Shown one piece after another: positions 18,652 to 26,785 of a stretch of 64,000 nucleotides of DNA. The position numbers and the translations under genes were made by a program. How positions within the stretch are numbered: the first letter of the stretch is position 1; each line of letters begins with the position of its first letter. The stretch is from NCBI RefSeq assembly GCF_014646115.1, contig NZ_BMMV01000002.1, forward strand, positions 421,585 through 485,584, given 5' to 3'. Origin of the DNA: Streptomyces camponoticapitis. Lineage in GTDB: Bacteria; Actinomycetota; Actinomycetes; Streptomycetales; Streptomycetaceae. A model generated the notes under the pieces. It saw only the letters and a program-made list of their open reading frames with translations, was not told the origin of the DNA and did no database searches.

Positions 18652-19815
18652 CTACAACCGCAGACGCGCCAGGTCTACGGCATCGGCCATCGCAGCGACG
18701 CCCCTGTCATTGAGGTGGAGGTGGTCTCCACTGTCGAAGGCCGGGAGGATCCGCTCTCGGTCGGCGGGGTCGGAGACCGCTGCCGCCACGTCCGTCACCG
18801 CGTCGAAGACGTCCGTCGCCCGTATCCAGTCGTTGACCTCGTGGCGGGTCGCACGGAGTTCCGCGGTGTCGTGACGCTCGTCGACCGCACCGGCGTACGG
18901 GCCGATGGTATGGGCGATGACGGTGAGCCCGGCGGCGCGCAGGCGTCCGCCCAACTCGGTGTATCCGCCGATGAGTTCTCGCGCGGTGGGCCGTGGATTC
19001 CTGGTGTTGGGGAACTGGGAGTCCAGCACGCCCGGCAGGACCAGGTCGTTGAGGCCGAGGTTCAGCAGGACGTGGGTGGCGCCGGGCACGTCGAGGACGT
19101 CCCGCTTCACACGGGACAGGGCGTGTTCGCCGATCTCGTCGGTGAGCAGGCGGTTGCCGGAGATGCCCTGATTGACGACCCAGCCATGCCTCAGTCGCCG
19201 GTTGAGCTGATCGGGGAAGCGGTTGTCGGCGCCGGGCGTGGTGCCGGTGCCCTCCATCCAGGAGTCGCCGAAAGCCACTGCGATCGGCAGGTCCCCGGGG
19301 ACCAGTACGTCGACGCCGGAAAGGAAGTACCGCGAGACATCCAGCGCTTCGGCCCCGGTCAGGTCCGCGGCCCCGGTGGCGTTCCCGGGAAGCGCGTATC
19401 CCGTCTCCAGGGCAAGGACGGAGTGGGTCGCCGGCCCGGTGTCGTAGGGGAACCAAACACTTACGGCGAGCTGTGTGCCCGCGCTGAACTCGTCGGCTAC
19501 GGGGTCGCTGGCGAGTTGCTCGCCGGGCGCGAGGGTGACCTCGAAGCGCCCGTCGAAGGTGAGCGGGACGCTGCTCGCGAGGTCGACGCCGTGCTGTCCG
19601 GACCGCCGGGCAAGGCCGGCCGCGCCGATCCGCAGGGGTTCTCTGCCGAACGTGTTGCTCAGGCGTACGCGCACCGCCCCGCCCCCGCCCGGCAGACGCA
19701 GGAACTGACGAAGAGTCTGATCGCGGAACGAGCGGACGGAGGAGAACTGGAGCTTTTCGTACGGGCTGACGACTGCTGAGCGGAAACCAGCGACCCAGTG
19801 GCTTTGCGTGGTCAT
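18652..19815 (-). CDS. SGNH/GDSL-family hydrolase
   Basis: A 387-residue esterase-like protein. Residues 1-170 form an N-terminal accessory domain; the SGNH fold follows with block I FGDSWMEG (catalytic S185), block II glycine in GISGNRL, block III asparagine in NLGLND, and the catalytic Asp/His pair in DHLHLND near the C-terminus. The family removes acyl groups from sugars or lipids. There is no obvious signal peptide. ATG 19815 is preceded by GAGG at six bases; the longer upstream frame is not needed. Confidence 0.9.
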   Translation of the reverse strand: MTTQSHWVAGFRSAVVSPYEKLQFSSVRSFRDQTLRQFLRLPGGGGAVRVRLSNTFGREPLRIGAAGLARRSGQHGVDLASSVPLTFDGRFEVTLAPGEQLASDPVADEFSAGTQLAVSVWFPYDTGPATHSVLALETGYALPGNATGAADLTGAEALDVSRYFLSGVDVLVPGDLPIAVAFGDSWMEGTGTTPGADNRFPDQLNRRLRHGWVVNQGISGNRLLTDEIGEHALSRVKRDVLDVPGATHVLLNLGLNDLVLPGVLDSQFPNTRNPRPTARELIGGYTELGGRLRAAGLTVIAHTIGPYAGAVDERHDTAELRATRHEVNDWIRATDVFDAVTDVAAAVSDPADRERILPAFDSGDHLHLNDRGVAAMADAVDLARLRL

Positions 19816-19968
19816 GTGAACCTCGGTTGATGGGGGTTTCCGACGCTGCCCGGCGTGGTTACGAGCCGAGCGGCGAGGGGGACTCGTGGAGCTCTCGGAC
19901 CTGCGGCGGGGAAGGGACAACGGCCTGCGGCGCCGTCGGCTCGGCGGGGGCCGCCCGCCGTCCGGCGG

Positions 19969-20979
19969 TCAGTCGAAGACGATGACCGGCCGGCCCTGTG
20001 TGGCCCCGGTGCCCACCGCTTCGAGTGCGGTCGGTGCCTCGTCGAGGGTGATCCGGGTGACCTCGGGGCGGATGTTGTGGTGCGCGGAGAAGGCGAGGGT
20101 GTCACGGAGGTCGTGCGGTGAGCCGGACGGGGATCCCATGACACGCAGACGGTTCAGCACCATCGGCATGGTGGGCAGGGTGATCGGCTCGGGGCTGTAA
20201 CCGCCCAGCACGAGGGTGCCGTCCGGAGCCAGACCACCGAAAGCCGCGGCTGCGGCCGTGGTCGACGGCGCCGCGTTCAGGATCAGGTTCGCTCCGCCTT
20301 CCCAGGCCTTGAGCGCTTCCGCGGGATCGGTCTCGGCGCTGGATATGAACAGTTCGGCACCGAGTTCCTTCGCCTGCTCCTCGCTACGGCGTGAGCGGCC
20401 GATCACCGCGACCCTGGCGCCGATGGCGGCGGCGTACTGGATGGCGAGAGCGCCGATACCGCCGGCGCCGATCACGGCGACGCGCGATCCGGCCTTCGCG
20501 CCGCCCTGCCGCAGGCCGTTGAACGCGGTGATGCCGGCACACATCAGCGGTGCGGCCGACACGGGGTCGAGACCCGCCGGCAGCGGTGTGACGAAGGCGG
20601 CTTTGAGGATGGCGTACTCCGCGTATCCGCCGTCCTTCACGACACCGGTGATGACCTTCTCGGCACACAGGATCTGGTTGCCGCTGACGCAGTGGTCACA
20701 GTGGCCGCAGGAGTCGTACAGGAACTGCCCACCGACCGCGGTGCCGGGCACCGGCCAGCTGACGCCGTCTCCGACGGCTTCGACGGTACCGGTGATCTCG
20801 TGTCCGGGGACGACCGGGAATCGGGCGAACGGGTAGTCCCCGTGCACCAGTTTGAGGTCCGAGTAGCACACCCCGCACGCGATCACTCGGATCAGAACCT
20901 CACCTGGGCCGGGAGCCGGTATCTCTCTCCGGGTCACGCTGAGCGGGGTGTTGGGGGCAGTGGCGATCGCAGCACGCAT
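19969..20979 (-). CDS. Zinc-dependent alcohol dehydrogenase
   Basis: A 336-residue medium-chain dehydrogenase. Catalytic zinc ligands are C38 and H60/E61 (GVCYSD, VPGHE); the structural zinc is bound by C91, C94, C97 and C105 (CGHCDHC...LC). The dinucleotide motif GAGGIGALA is present. AAGGAG six bases upstream supports ATG 20979. It is a distant paralogue of the enzyme at 7593-8615. The TetR gene 124 bases upstream on the same strand is its likely regulator. Confidence 0.93.
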   Translation of the reverse strand: MRAAIATAPNTPLSVTRREIPAPGPGEVLIRVIACGVCYSDLKLVHGDYPFARFPVVPGHEITGTVEAVGDGVSWPVPGTAVGGQFLYDSCGHCDHCVSGNQILCAEKVITGVVKDGGYAEYAILKAAFVTPLPAGLDPVSAAPLMCAGITAFNGLRQGGAKAGSRVAVIGAGGIGALAIQYAAAIGARVAVIGRSRRSEEQAKELGAELFISSAETDPAEALKAWEGGANLILNAAPSTTAAAAAFGGLAPDGTLVLGGYSPEPITLPTMPMVLNRLRVMGSPSGSPHDLRDTLAFSAHHNIRPEVTRITLDEAPTALEAVGTGATQGRPVIVFD

Positions 20980-21103
20980 GGGAACTCCTTGCTTCCTGGC
21001 TGTGGGGGAGTGGGTTGTATCGGTGGACGTACGTTCCAGGCCGCGCTTTCACCCGGCGTGGGACTCCAGGGCTTTCGCCGGTCGGGGGCGGCTGTGAGTG
21101 TGG

Positions 21104-21835
21104 TCAGACACCTGGCGGGTCCCGGCGGTGCGGACCGGTGTCCGCCAGCCGCGTCAGCCACTGCTGGAGCAACGCCGCTTCGGCGGGTGTCATCCGGTCC
21201 GGAGGTGCGCCGCGCAGCTGGGCGGCCAGAGTGGCGGCGGTCGCCGCGACGGCGTCGTTCCCCGTGACAGTCCGGGACAGCGCGCCCGCGGACTCCGCCA
21301 CCACGACCGCGTCGACCACGGCGTCCCGCACCCGTGTGGAGACGGAGCCGTCCTTGTACAGGGCGGGCCGGGAGATGATCGAGAGCGCCACACCGGTGTT
21401 CGCCGACATCACCATGCGCGCGGCTGTCTCGGGGGACACCCGCAGACGTCCCGCTTCCGCGCAGCGCTCCAGAATTCCGAGCAGCAGCCGGTGCGCCTCG
21501 GCCGCTGCCTCGGGTGGAGCCGACAGAGCGGGTGAGTACATCAGGCGGTAGAAGTTGGGGTTCTCCGTGGCGAACCGGACGTGGTTGTCCCAGCCGTCGC
21601 GGATGTCCTGCACGGGGTCCTCGGACGGCCGGGCGCGCCGCTTCGACTCCAGGTACTGCTCGAAGCCGTAGTCCACCACGGCGGACAGCAGCCCTTCCTT
21701 GTCGCCGAAGTGCCGGTAGAGCATGGGCGCCCCTACTTCGGCCGCCTCACATACCGCACGGGTGGAGACATCGGCGCCGGCGGCGTTCGACAGCAGGTCC
21801 GCCGTCGCTCTCAGAATCCGTGTTCTCGTGTCCAC
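21104..21835 (-). CDS. TetR-family transcriptional regulator
   Basis: A 243-residue repressor. The N-terminal HTH is typical: TRTRILRATADLLSNAAGADVSTRAVCEAAEVGAPMLYRHFGDKEGLL (about residues 3-50); the rest is the helical ligand-binding domain. It reads in the same direction as the alcohol dehydrogenase downstream, which makes that gene a candidate target. The effector cannot be predicted. Confidence 0.9.
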   Translation of the reverse strand: MDTRTRILRATADLLSNAAGADVSTRAVCEAAEVGAPMLYRHFGDKEGLLSAVVDYGFEQYLESKRRARPSEDPVQDIRDGWDNHVRFATENPNFYRLMYSPALSAPPEAAAEAHRLLLGILERCAEAGRLRVSPETAARMVMSANTGVALSIISRPALYKDGSVSTRVRDAVVDAVVVAESAGALSRTVTGNDAVAATAATLAAQLRGAPPDRMTPAEAALLQQWLTRLADTGPHRRDPPGV

Positions 21836-21944
21836 GGTATCGACGATAACACCTCGGGGGAGATGCGCTACGCCTTCGGCGATATCGGTGCTACGCGACT
21901 GTCTGCGGGAGCGTCCTGACCTGCGGCGGAGCGCCGAGGGCAGT

Positions 21945-22895
21945 TCACAAGCCGGTGAAGGAGCCCAGGTGGAGTCCCAGCCACTGGTCGAAGGACTGCA
22001 GTCGCGGGTTGAGGTCGCGTACCTTGCTCAGCTCTCTGTCGCCGGTGAATTCCGCCTCCGCGTCGTGGTAGTAGCGGAACATGTTGGCGAATTCGTCGCT
22101 GGTGGGCTGTCTCAGTGCCCGGAACTGTTCGACGGTCATCGGGCGGTACTCCACGGGTTCGGTCAGTGCCCTGGCGAAGGCAGCCGCGTACTGCTGCCCC
22201 GTGAGGTGCTCGCCGGCGATGCTGACGGTCTCGCCGACCAGCTCCACGCCTCGCTTGAAGATGCCGTACGCGGTGCGGCCGATGTCCTCGGACGCGATAC
22301 CCGAAAGCCTCCGCTCCCCGAGGGGGAGGGTGAGGGCCAGAGTGCCGTCCTCACCGCGCCGCGGGCCGAGACCTTGTGTGAAGGCCTCCCAGAAGAAGGT
22401 GGTCCGCAGGAACGTCGTGGGCACCCCCAGTTCTCGGAAGTAGGCGTTGGCGTCGTCCTTGGCGTCGAAGTGAGGGACCGTGTAAGTGCCCTGCAGTTCG
22501 GGCACGCCGGAACCCGCCAGTGCGGTACGGGTATCCTCCAGCGTCGACCAGATGACATGCGAAACGCCGGCATCCTTCACGGCGCCGGCCGCCGCCCGGG
22601 CCTGGGCCTTCTCCACGTCCGCCGACATGGACTCGAAGAAGTTGGTCACCACGTAGGCGCCATGGGCGTCGACGAAGGCGGGCCGCAGGCTCGCCGGGTC
22701 GCCCAGATCCGCCTCCACGATCGTGGCTCCCCTGGCGGCCAGCTCCCGCGCCCGGCCGGAACCCGCGTTGCGCGTGATCGCTCGTACGGCGAAGGGCGCC
22801 GCCGGGTCGTCGAGGACGGCACGGACCAGGCCGCCTCCCTGATTGCCGGTGGCTCCCAGGACAGCGATGGTTCTTCTGCCGCTCATGCCGCTCAT
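21945..22895 (-). CDS. NmrA-like NAD(P)-binding protein
   Basis: A 316-residue protein of the atypical short-chain dehydrogenase group. The glycine-rich motif VLGATGNQGGGLVRAVL is at the N-terminus; the catalytic YxxxK of true SDRs is not evident, as in NmrA/HSCARG-type redox sensors. Start ATG 22895 has AGGAA eight bases upstream; a second ATG at 22886 repeats the Met-Ser-Gly sequence. The frame is open much further upstream but that part is not protein-like. Confidence 0.88.
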   Translation of the reverse strand: MSGMSGRRTIAVLGATGNQGGGLVRAVLDDPAAPFAVRAITRNAGSGRARELAARGATIVEADLGDPASLRPAFVDAHGAYVVTNFFESMSADVEKAQARAAAGAVKDAGVSHVIWSTLEDTRTALAGSGVPELQGTYTVPHFDAKDDANAYFRELGVPTTFLRTTFFWEAFTQGLGPRRGEDGTLALTLPLGERRLSGIASEDIGRTAYGIFKRGVELVGETVSIAGEHLTGQQYAAAFARALTEPVEYRPMTVEQFRALRQPTSDEFANMFRYYHDAEAEFTGDRELSKVRDLNPRLQSFDQWLGLHLGSFTGL

Positions 22896-23293
22896 GCCTG
22901 ACTTCCTATCGGATTGCCCGCATCCCGCCTCACCATATATTCGGCGCATATACGCACACGGCGCCGCACAGCGCGCCGCTGAACGCGAGAAGAGAACCCT
23001 GAGGTACGGAGCAGGTGCTCCGTACGCTCCACCGCGTGAGCACCGCCACCGCGCGCCTGACGTCCGGCGGGCAGCGCCTTGGTCATCCCCGCGCCGGAGC
23101 GCCCCGGCGCGGGGAGGGTGGCCACGACCCGCGAGGCGTTGTTCCACAGCTTCGGGGTGGGAAGGCATCCCCGCCGCAGGCCAGGCAACGGGCGGCACCC
23201 TGCCCACGCCGATCGTCCGGCAGGCCCGGCACAACACCTCGGCCCACACCGTTCGTCGATGCGGGCCGAGGTATCACCGTCGGCGGACGCCGG
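22896..23293. other. Gene-free stretch of about 400 bases
   Basis: Apart from the AT-rich palindrome close to the NmrA-like gene, this stretch shows no protein-like frame on either strand. It separates that gene from the 3' end of the S14 gene; both are read leftward. Confidence 0.5.
22936..22952 (-). promoter_or_regulatory. AT-rich imperfect palindrome upstream of the NmrA-like gene
   Basis: TATAT and ATATA flank a seven-base centre; 15 of 17 positions obey dyad symmetry. It lies 41-57 bases before ATG 22895 in otherwise GC-rich DNA, so it probably marks the promoter or an operator. Confidence 0.4.
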
Positions 23294-23599
23294 TCACCAG
23301 GACGACTTGGTCACTCCGGGCAGATGACCGGCGTGTGCCTGTGCCCGCATCCGGACACGGGAGAGTCCGAACTTCCGCAGATGCCCGCGCGGCCGGCCAT
23401 CCACGCTGTCACGGTTGCGCACCCGGGTCGCGCTCGCGTCGCGGGGCTGACGCCGCAACTCGTCGACGGCCGCACGCCGTTCCGCTTCCGTGGAGGTCGG
23501 GTTCCGCAGGATCTCCTTCAACTCGGCCCGCCTGAGCGCATACCGCTCGACGGTAGCCTTGCGCTTCTCGTTCTGAGCGATCTTGCTTTTCTTCGCCAT
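23294..23599 (-). CDS. rpsN: 30S ribosomal protein S14, zinc-independent form
   Basis: A 101-residue S14 ([46 protein letters not shown]). It is the long, cysteine-free version that needs no zinc, unlike the short S14 with two CxxC pairs. It replaces the zinc form under zinc limitation. Its ATG overlaps the L28 stop (ATGA), so it is co-translated with rpmB. Confidence 0.96.
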   Translation of the reverse strand: MAKKSKIAQNEKRKATVERYALRRAELKEILRNPTSTEAERRAAVDELRRQPRDASATRVRNRDSVDGRPRGHLRKFGLSRVRMRAQAHAGHLPGVTKSSW

Positions 23600-23835
23600 C
23601 AGACCTTCACTCCTCGCGCCCTGATGCGGGCCACAGCGGCTTCGACGCCGATCACGTCGATCGTCTTGATCCCCTTGGCGCTGAGGGTCAGGCGGACGTA
23701 CCGGCCCTCGCTCGGCAGCCAGTACCGCTTGCGCTGGATGTTCGGGTCGAAGCGGCGAGAGGTGCGCCGGTGTGAGTGCGAAATGGCGTTGCCGAAGCCC
23801 GGCTTGGCGCCGGTCAGCTGGCAGTGGGCGGACAT
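23599..23835 (-). CDS. rpmB: 50S ribosomal protein L28, zinc-independent form
   Basis: A 78-residue L28 ([30 protein letters not shown]). Only one cysteine (C5) is present, so the CxxC pairs of the zinc-binding version are missing. ATG 23835 is chosen because [15 protein letters not shown] is the normal family start; the frame extends 18 codons further into the shared regulatory region. First gene of the leftward rpmB-rpsN pair under the Zur box. Confidence 0.95.
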   Translation of the reverse strand: MSAHCQLTGAKPGFGNAISHSHRRTSRRFDPNIQRKRYWLPSEGRYVRLTLSAKGIKTIDVIGVEAAVARIRARGVKV

Positions 23836-23866
23836 GGAAGTTACCTGCTCTCCGATCGAGTACCTA

Positions 23867-23894
23867 TTGGCAATGGAAACCATTTCCATATACT
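23867..23894 (+). promoter_or_regulatory. rpmG promoter, -35 TTGGCA / 16 bp / -10 TATACT
   Basis: TTGGCA at 23867-23872 and TATACT at 23889-23894 are separated by 16 bases, and only six bases separate the -10 from ATG 23901. This is an almost consensus vegetative promoter producing a leaderless rpmG mRNA. The Zur box fills the spacer. Confidence 0.75.
23874..23888. promoter_or_regulatory. Zur box
   Basis: TGGAAACCATTTCCA is a near-perfect 7-1-7 palindrome matching the actinobacterial Zur consensus (TGAAAATCATTTTCA) at most positions. Zinc-loaded Zur bound here would cover the spacer between -35 and -10 of rpmG and block both divergent transcripts; zinc starvation would release them. Confidence 0.8.
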
Positions 23895-23900
23895 AGCGCC

Positions 23901-24065
23901 ATGGCTCGCAACGAACTTCGCCCGGTCATCAAGCTGCGCTCCACCGCGGGGACCGGCTTCACCTACGTCACCCGCAAGAACCGCCGCAACGATCCCGACC
24001 GCATGGTGCTGCGCAAGTACGACCCGGTCGCACGCCGGCACGTCGACTTCCGCGAAGAGCGCTGA
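23901..24065 (+). CDS. rpmG: 50S ribosomal protein L33, zinc-independent form
   Basis: A 54-residue L33 ([42 protein letters not shown]) with no cysteines, where the zinc form carries two CxxC pairs. ATG 23901 lies six bases after the -10 box, so it is probably translated from a leaderless mRNA. It heads the rightward operon rpmG-rpmE2-cobW-like-rpsR. Confidence 0.96.
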   Translation: MARNELRPVIKLRSTAGTGFTYVTRKNRRNDPDRMVLRKYDPVARRHVDFREER

Positions 24066-24094
24066 CACCCGAACCGGCAGTGAAGGACATCGTC

Positions 24095-24349
24095 ATGAAG
24101 CCCGGAATCCACCCCGCCTACGGCCCCGTCGTATTCCGCGACAAGGCGGCCGACTTCGCCTTCCTCACCCGGTCGACCGCCACCAGCGACAAGACGGTCG
24201 AGTGGGAGGACGGCAACACCTACCCCGTTGTCGACGTCGAGATCTCCTCCGTGAGCCATCCCTTCTACACCGGCACCGCCCGCGTCCTGGACACCGCAGG
24301 GCGCGTTGAGCGATTCGAACGCCGCTACGCCCGCCGCGAGGTGCGGTGA
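24095..24349 (+). CDS. rpmE2: 50S ribosomal protein L31 type B, zinc-independent
   Basis: An 84-residue type B L31 ([53 protein letters not shown]). The CxxC of type A L31 is absent. GAAGGA seven bases upstream supports ATG 24095. The stop overlaps the start of the next gene (GTGATG), showing tight coupling with the CobW-like protein. Confidence 0.96.
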   Translation: MKPGIHPAYGPVVFRDKAADFAFLTRSTATSDKTVEWEDGNTYPVVDVEISSVSHPFYTGTARVLDTAGRVERFERRYARREVR

Positions 24350-25503
24350 TGACGGACACGCACAAGCTGCCCGTCGTCCTCGTCGGCGGGCTCCACTCCG
24401 ACGCCCGCAAACACGTCGTCGACCGCCTCCTGCACGCCGTACCCGGTAGCGTCGCCCTTCACCACGATCTCGCCACGGCATCCCGCGGCACGGTGCGTCG
24501 CGGCGTCCGGGATGCATCGGGCGAGCTGTCCTGCGGCGAAACCTCCCTCGTCAATGACTGCGCCTGCTGCGCGCTGCGCGAAGACCTGGTCCCCGAGCTT
24601 GAGCGACTGGCCGGCGGCGGTCCGACCTCACTCGCGATCGTCGAGCTCTGGGATTCCGTCGAACCCAAGGCGATGGCCGAGGTCGTCGTCACCCATGGAG
24701 ACGGCGTCCTCGACCTCACCAACGTCATCACCGCCGTGGACTCCGTTCTCGTGCTGCCCTACCTGGCCAACGGGGACGACCTGGCCGAGGTCGGCCTGGC
24801 CGCCGCCACCACCGACCAGCGAACAGTCGGTGACACCTGGGCCCGGCAGTTGGAGTACGCGCCCGTGCTCGCCCTCGTCAACAGCGAAGAAGCGGACGAC
24901 GAGGACCGCGCACTCCTCGCCCAGCTCCACCCCACCGCACGCCAAGTGCCCGCCGACTCAGACGAACTCGCCCAACTGGCCTTCGCCGGTTTCGACGTGG
25001 AAACAGCGGCCGCCGCCCAACACCCGGCGTGCGCCGTGTTCCCCCAGGAGGCGGACGAAGCGGGAGTCAGCACCCTCGTCTGGCGCCGTCGCCGCCCCTT
25101 CCACCCCGAGCGGCTTTATCAGGCGCTGGAAGACCTGTGCTGTGCGGCCGCACGCAGCCGCGGCCGGTTCTGGCTCGCCGACCACCCCGACACCCTGCTG
25201 GCCTGGGGCGCGGCCGGCGGTGCCCTGTGCGTGGAAAGCTCGGGCCCTTGGTTGGCCTCCCTGCCCGATGCGGCCTGGGAGATGGTGCCGCCGCTACGCC
25301 GGGCTTCCGCCGCACTGGACTGGCACCCCGAACACGGTGACCGCTGCCAGCATCTCGTCTTCACCTCCCCGGGGCTCGACCGGGCAGGGCTGGAGCGCCT
25401 TCTCGAATCCTGCCTGCTGACCGATGCCGAGTACGCCTCGGGCCGCGAGGCATGGCAGCGGCTGCCGCCCGCATTCGACGCGCTCCTCGACACCGTCTCC
25501 TGA
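24349..25503 (+). CDS. CobW/ZigA-like metallochaperone with degenerate P-loop
   Basis: A 384-residue protein of the CobW/COG0523 family, which in zinc-starvation operons is proposed to deliver zinc to client enzymes. The metal-binding CxCC motif is present as C71-A-C73-C74 ([12 protein letters not shown]), and the C-terminal CobW domain follows ([17 protein letters not shown]). However, the expected Walker A GxxGxGKT is replaced by [10 protein letters not shown] (residues 13-22), lacking the lysine-threonine pair, so GTP hydrolysis in the normal way is doubtful. GTG 24346 is an alternative start one codon earlier. Position inside a Zur operon supports a zinc role. Confidence 0.85.
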   Translation: MTDTHKLPVVLVGGLHSDARKHVVDRLLHAVPGSVALHHDLATASRGTVRRGVRDASGELSCGETSLVNDCACCALREDLVPELERLAGGGPTSLAIVELWDSVEPKAMAEVVVTHGDGVLDLTNVITAVDSVLVLPYLANGDDLAEVGLAAATTDQRTVGDTWARQLEYAPVLALVNSEEADDEDRALLAQLHPTARQVPADSDELAQLAFAGFDVETAAAAQHPACAVFPQEADEAGVSTLVWRRRRPFHPERLYQALEDLCCAAARSRGRFWLADHPDTLLAWGAAGGALCVESSGPWLASLPDAAWEMVPPLRRASAALDWHPEHGDRCQHLVFTSPGLDRAGLERLLESCLLTDAEYASGREAWQRLPPAFDALLDTVS

Positions 25504-25556
25504 ACACCCGGACCGAGAACCCACCTCCACCGATCGATCATCCGAGAGGAACACTC

Positions 25557-25793
25557 ATGACCACGCGTCAGAACTCCGGCAAGCCGCTGACAACCCGCCC
25601 AAATCCCCTGTATGCGGCCGGGATCACGTATATCGACTACAAGAACACCGACCTGCTGCGGAAGTTCATCTCCGACCGGGGGAAAATCCGCAGCCGCCGG
25701 GTCACCCGGGTCACAGCCCGGCAGCAGCGACAGATCGCCGCCGCGATCAAGAACGCCCGGGAGATGGCGCTTCTGCCGTACTCCGGTCGTTGA
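25557..25793 (+). CDS. rpsR2: 30S ribosomal protein S18, zinc-independent form
   Basis: A 78-residue S18 ([54 protein letters not shown]). No cysteines. GAGAGGA six bases before ATG 25557 is a strong ribosome binding site. It is the last gene of the Zur-controlled rightward operon. Confidence 0.95.
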   Translation: MTTRQNSGKPLTTRPNPLYAAGITYIDYKNTDLLRKFISDRGKIRSRRVTRVTARQQRQIAAAIKNAREMALLPYSGR

Positions 25794-25915
25794 GCCGGCA
25801 CGCTCGCTCGGCCAGGGGACAACTTGCCGGTCATGGAGTAGAGCCCGACGAAGTCACCGTTGCCTGATCGCACCTCACCCGCGACAGGCATGGGACCGTA
25901 AGGCATGCTGCCGGA

Positions 25916-26454
25916 ATGAAATCTCGAACTGACGGTATGTGGTGGGGAACGGCGATCGAGGCGCCGGACCCCAGCGGCCTGGCGAGGTTCTACGCGGAAC
26001 TCCTCGGCTGGCACATCGGACACGAGGAACCCGGCACCGCCGTCGTCGCCGCCTCACCGCAAGGGCCGTTCTTCGTATTCCAGCAGGCCGAAGGCTACCG
26101 GGCTCCGGTCTGGCCACCGGTCGACGGCGAACAGCGCCCGATGATGCACTTCGACTTCCAGGTCGGCGATCTGGACTCGGCGATCTGGACTCGGCGGTCG
26201 CCGAGGCCGTCGCTCTGGGCGCCAGGATGGCCGAGGACCAGCCACAGGAGAACGTCCGGGTGCTCCTCGACCCCGCCGGTCACCCCTTCTGCCTCTGCCT
26301 CGACGAGGGACGACCGGCTCAAGCACCCGTCACACGGCTCCTCGCGCCGCCGCTGTGCGCGGAGCGCGTCGAGGCCCGGTGTTTCTGTGGCCGCGGCCGC
26401 GGTTCTATGTGTCACACCCGGCCCGGACGGCGGCCGATTCGCCCGCGTGGATGA
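25916..26454 (+). pseudogene. VOC-family (glyoxalase-like) protein, frameshifted by a 14-bp duplication
   Basis: The first frame encodes a normal VOC start (MWWGTAIEAPDPSGLARFYAELLGWHI ... MMHFDFQVGDLDSA); the second half continues in another frame (VAEAVALGARMAEDQPQENVRVLLDPAGHPFCLCLD). At 26165-26192 the 14-base unit GGCGATCTGGACTC occurs twice in tandem; removing one copy restores a single frame reading GDLDSAVAEAVALGA. The gene is therefore disrupted by a duplication. The restored frame runs on to 26454 and overlaps the end of the convergent MerR gene. The intact protein would be a small metal-dependent or ligand-binding beta-alpha-beta-beta-beta protein. Confidence 0.82.
26165..26192 (+). 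repeat. 14-bp tandem duplication inside the VOC gene
   Basis: GGCGATCTGGACTC is present at 26165-26178 and again at 26179-26192. Fourteen bases is not a multiple of three, which explains the frame change. Confidence 0.92.
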
Positions 26455-26785
26455 TCGAGTCGAGCATGGCGTGGGCGGACTGGAGCTGTTCGATGGAGCG
26501 GCTCATGCGCTCGCGTTCTCCCCGTAGGCCCTGGGTCATTTCGTCGCAGGTCGGGGCCAGTATCGCGCCCTTGTCGGCCATGCACGGCAGCACCCCCCGG
26601 ATCAGATCGGTGTTCAGCCCCGCCGTCAGCAGGACCCGGATCCGGCGCACCACCGCCACATCGGAATCGGCGAACTCGCGGTAGCCGCTGGCCCGCCGCC
26701 GCGGCCGCAGCAGCCCGTGCTCCTCGTAGTACCGCAGCCCTCTGGGGCTGACGCCGGTGCGGCGCGACAGCTCTCCGATGAACAT
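26405..26785 (-). CDS. MerR-family transcriptional regulator
   Basis: A 126-residue regulator with the classic MerR start MFIGELSRRTGVSPRGLRYYEEHGLLRPRR and wing (GYREFADSDVAVVRRIRVLL), then a dimerisation helix (RGERERMSRSIEQLQSAHAMLDSII). It is of the redox/MDR-type small MerR class; the single C-terminal cysteine (AGCDT) and one in VLPCMADKG do not make a recognisable metal site. ATG 26785 is the family-typical start; the frame upstream is the antisense of the neighbouring gene. The start codon overlaps head-on with the LAATG protein gene. Confidence 0.88.
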   Translation of the reverse strand: MFIGELSRRTGVSPRGLRYYEEHGLLRPRRRASGYREFADSDVAVVRRIRVLLTAGLNTDLIRGVLPCMADKGAILAPTCDEMTQGLRGERERMSRSIEQLQSAHAMLDSIIHAGESAAVRAGCDT

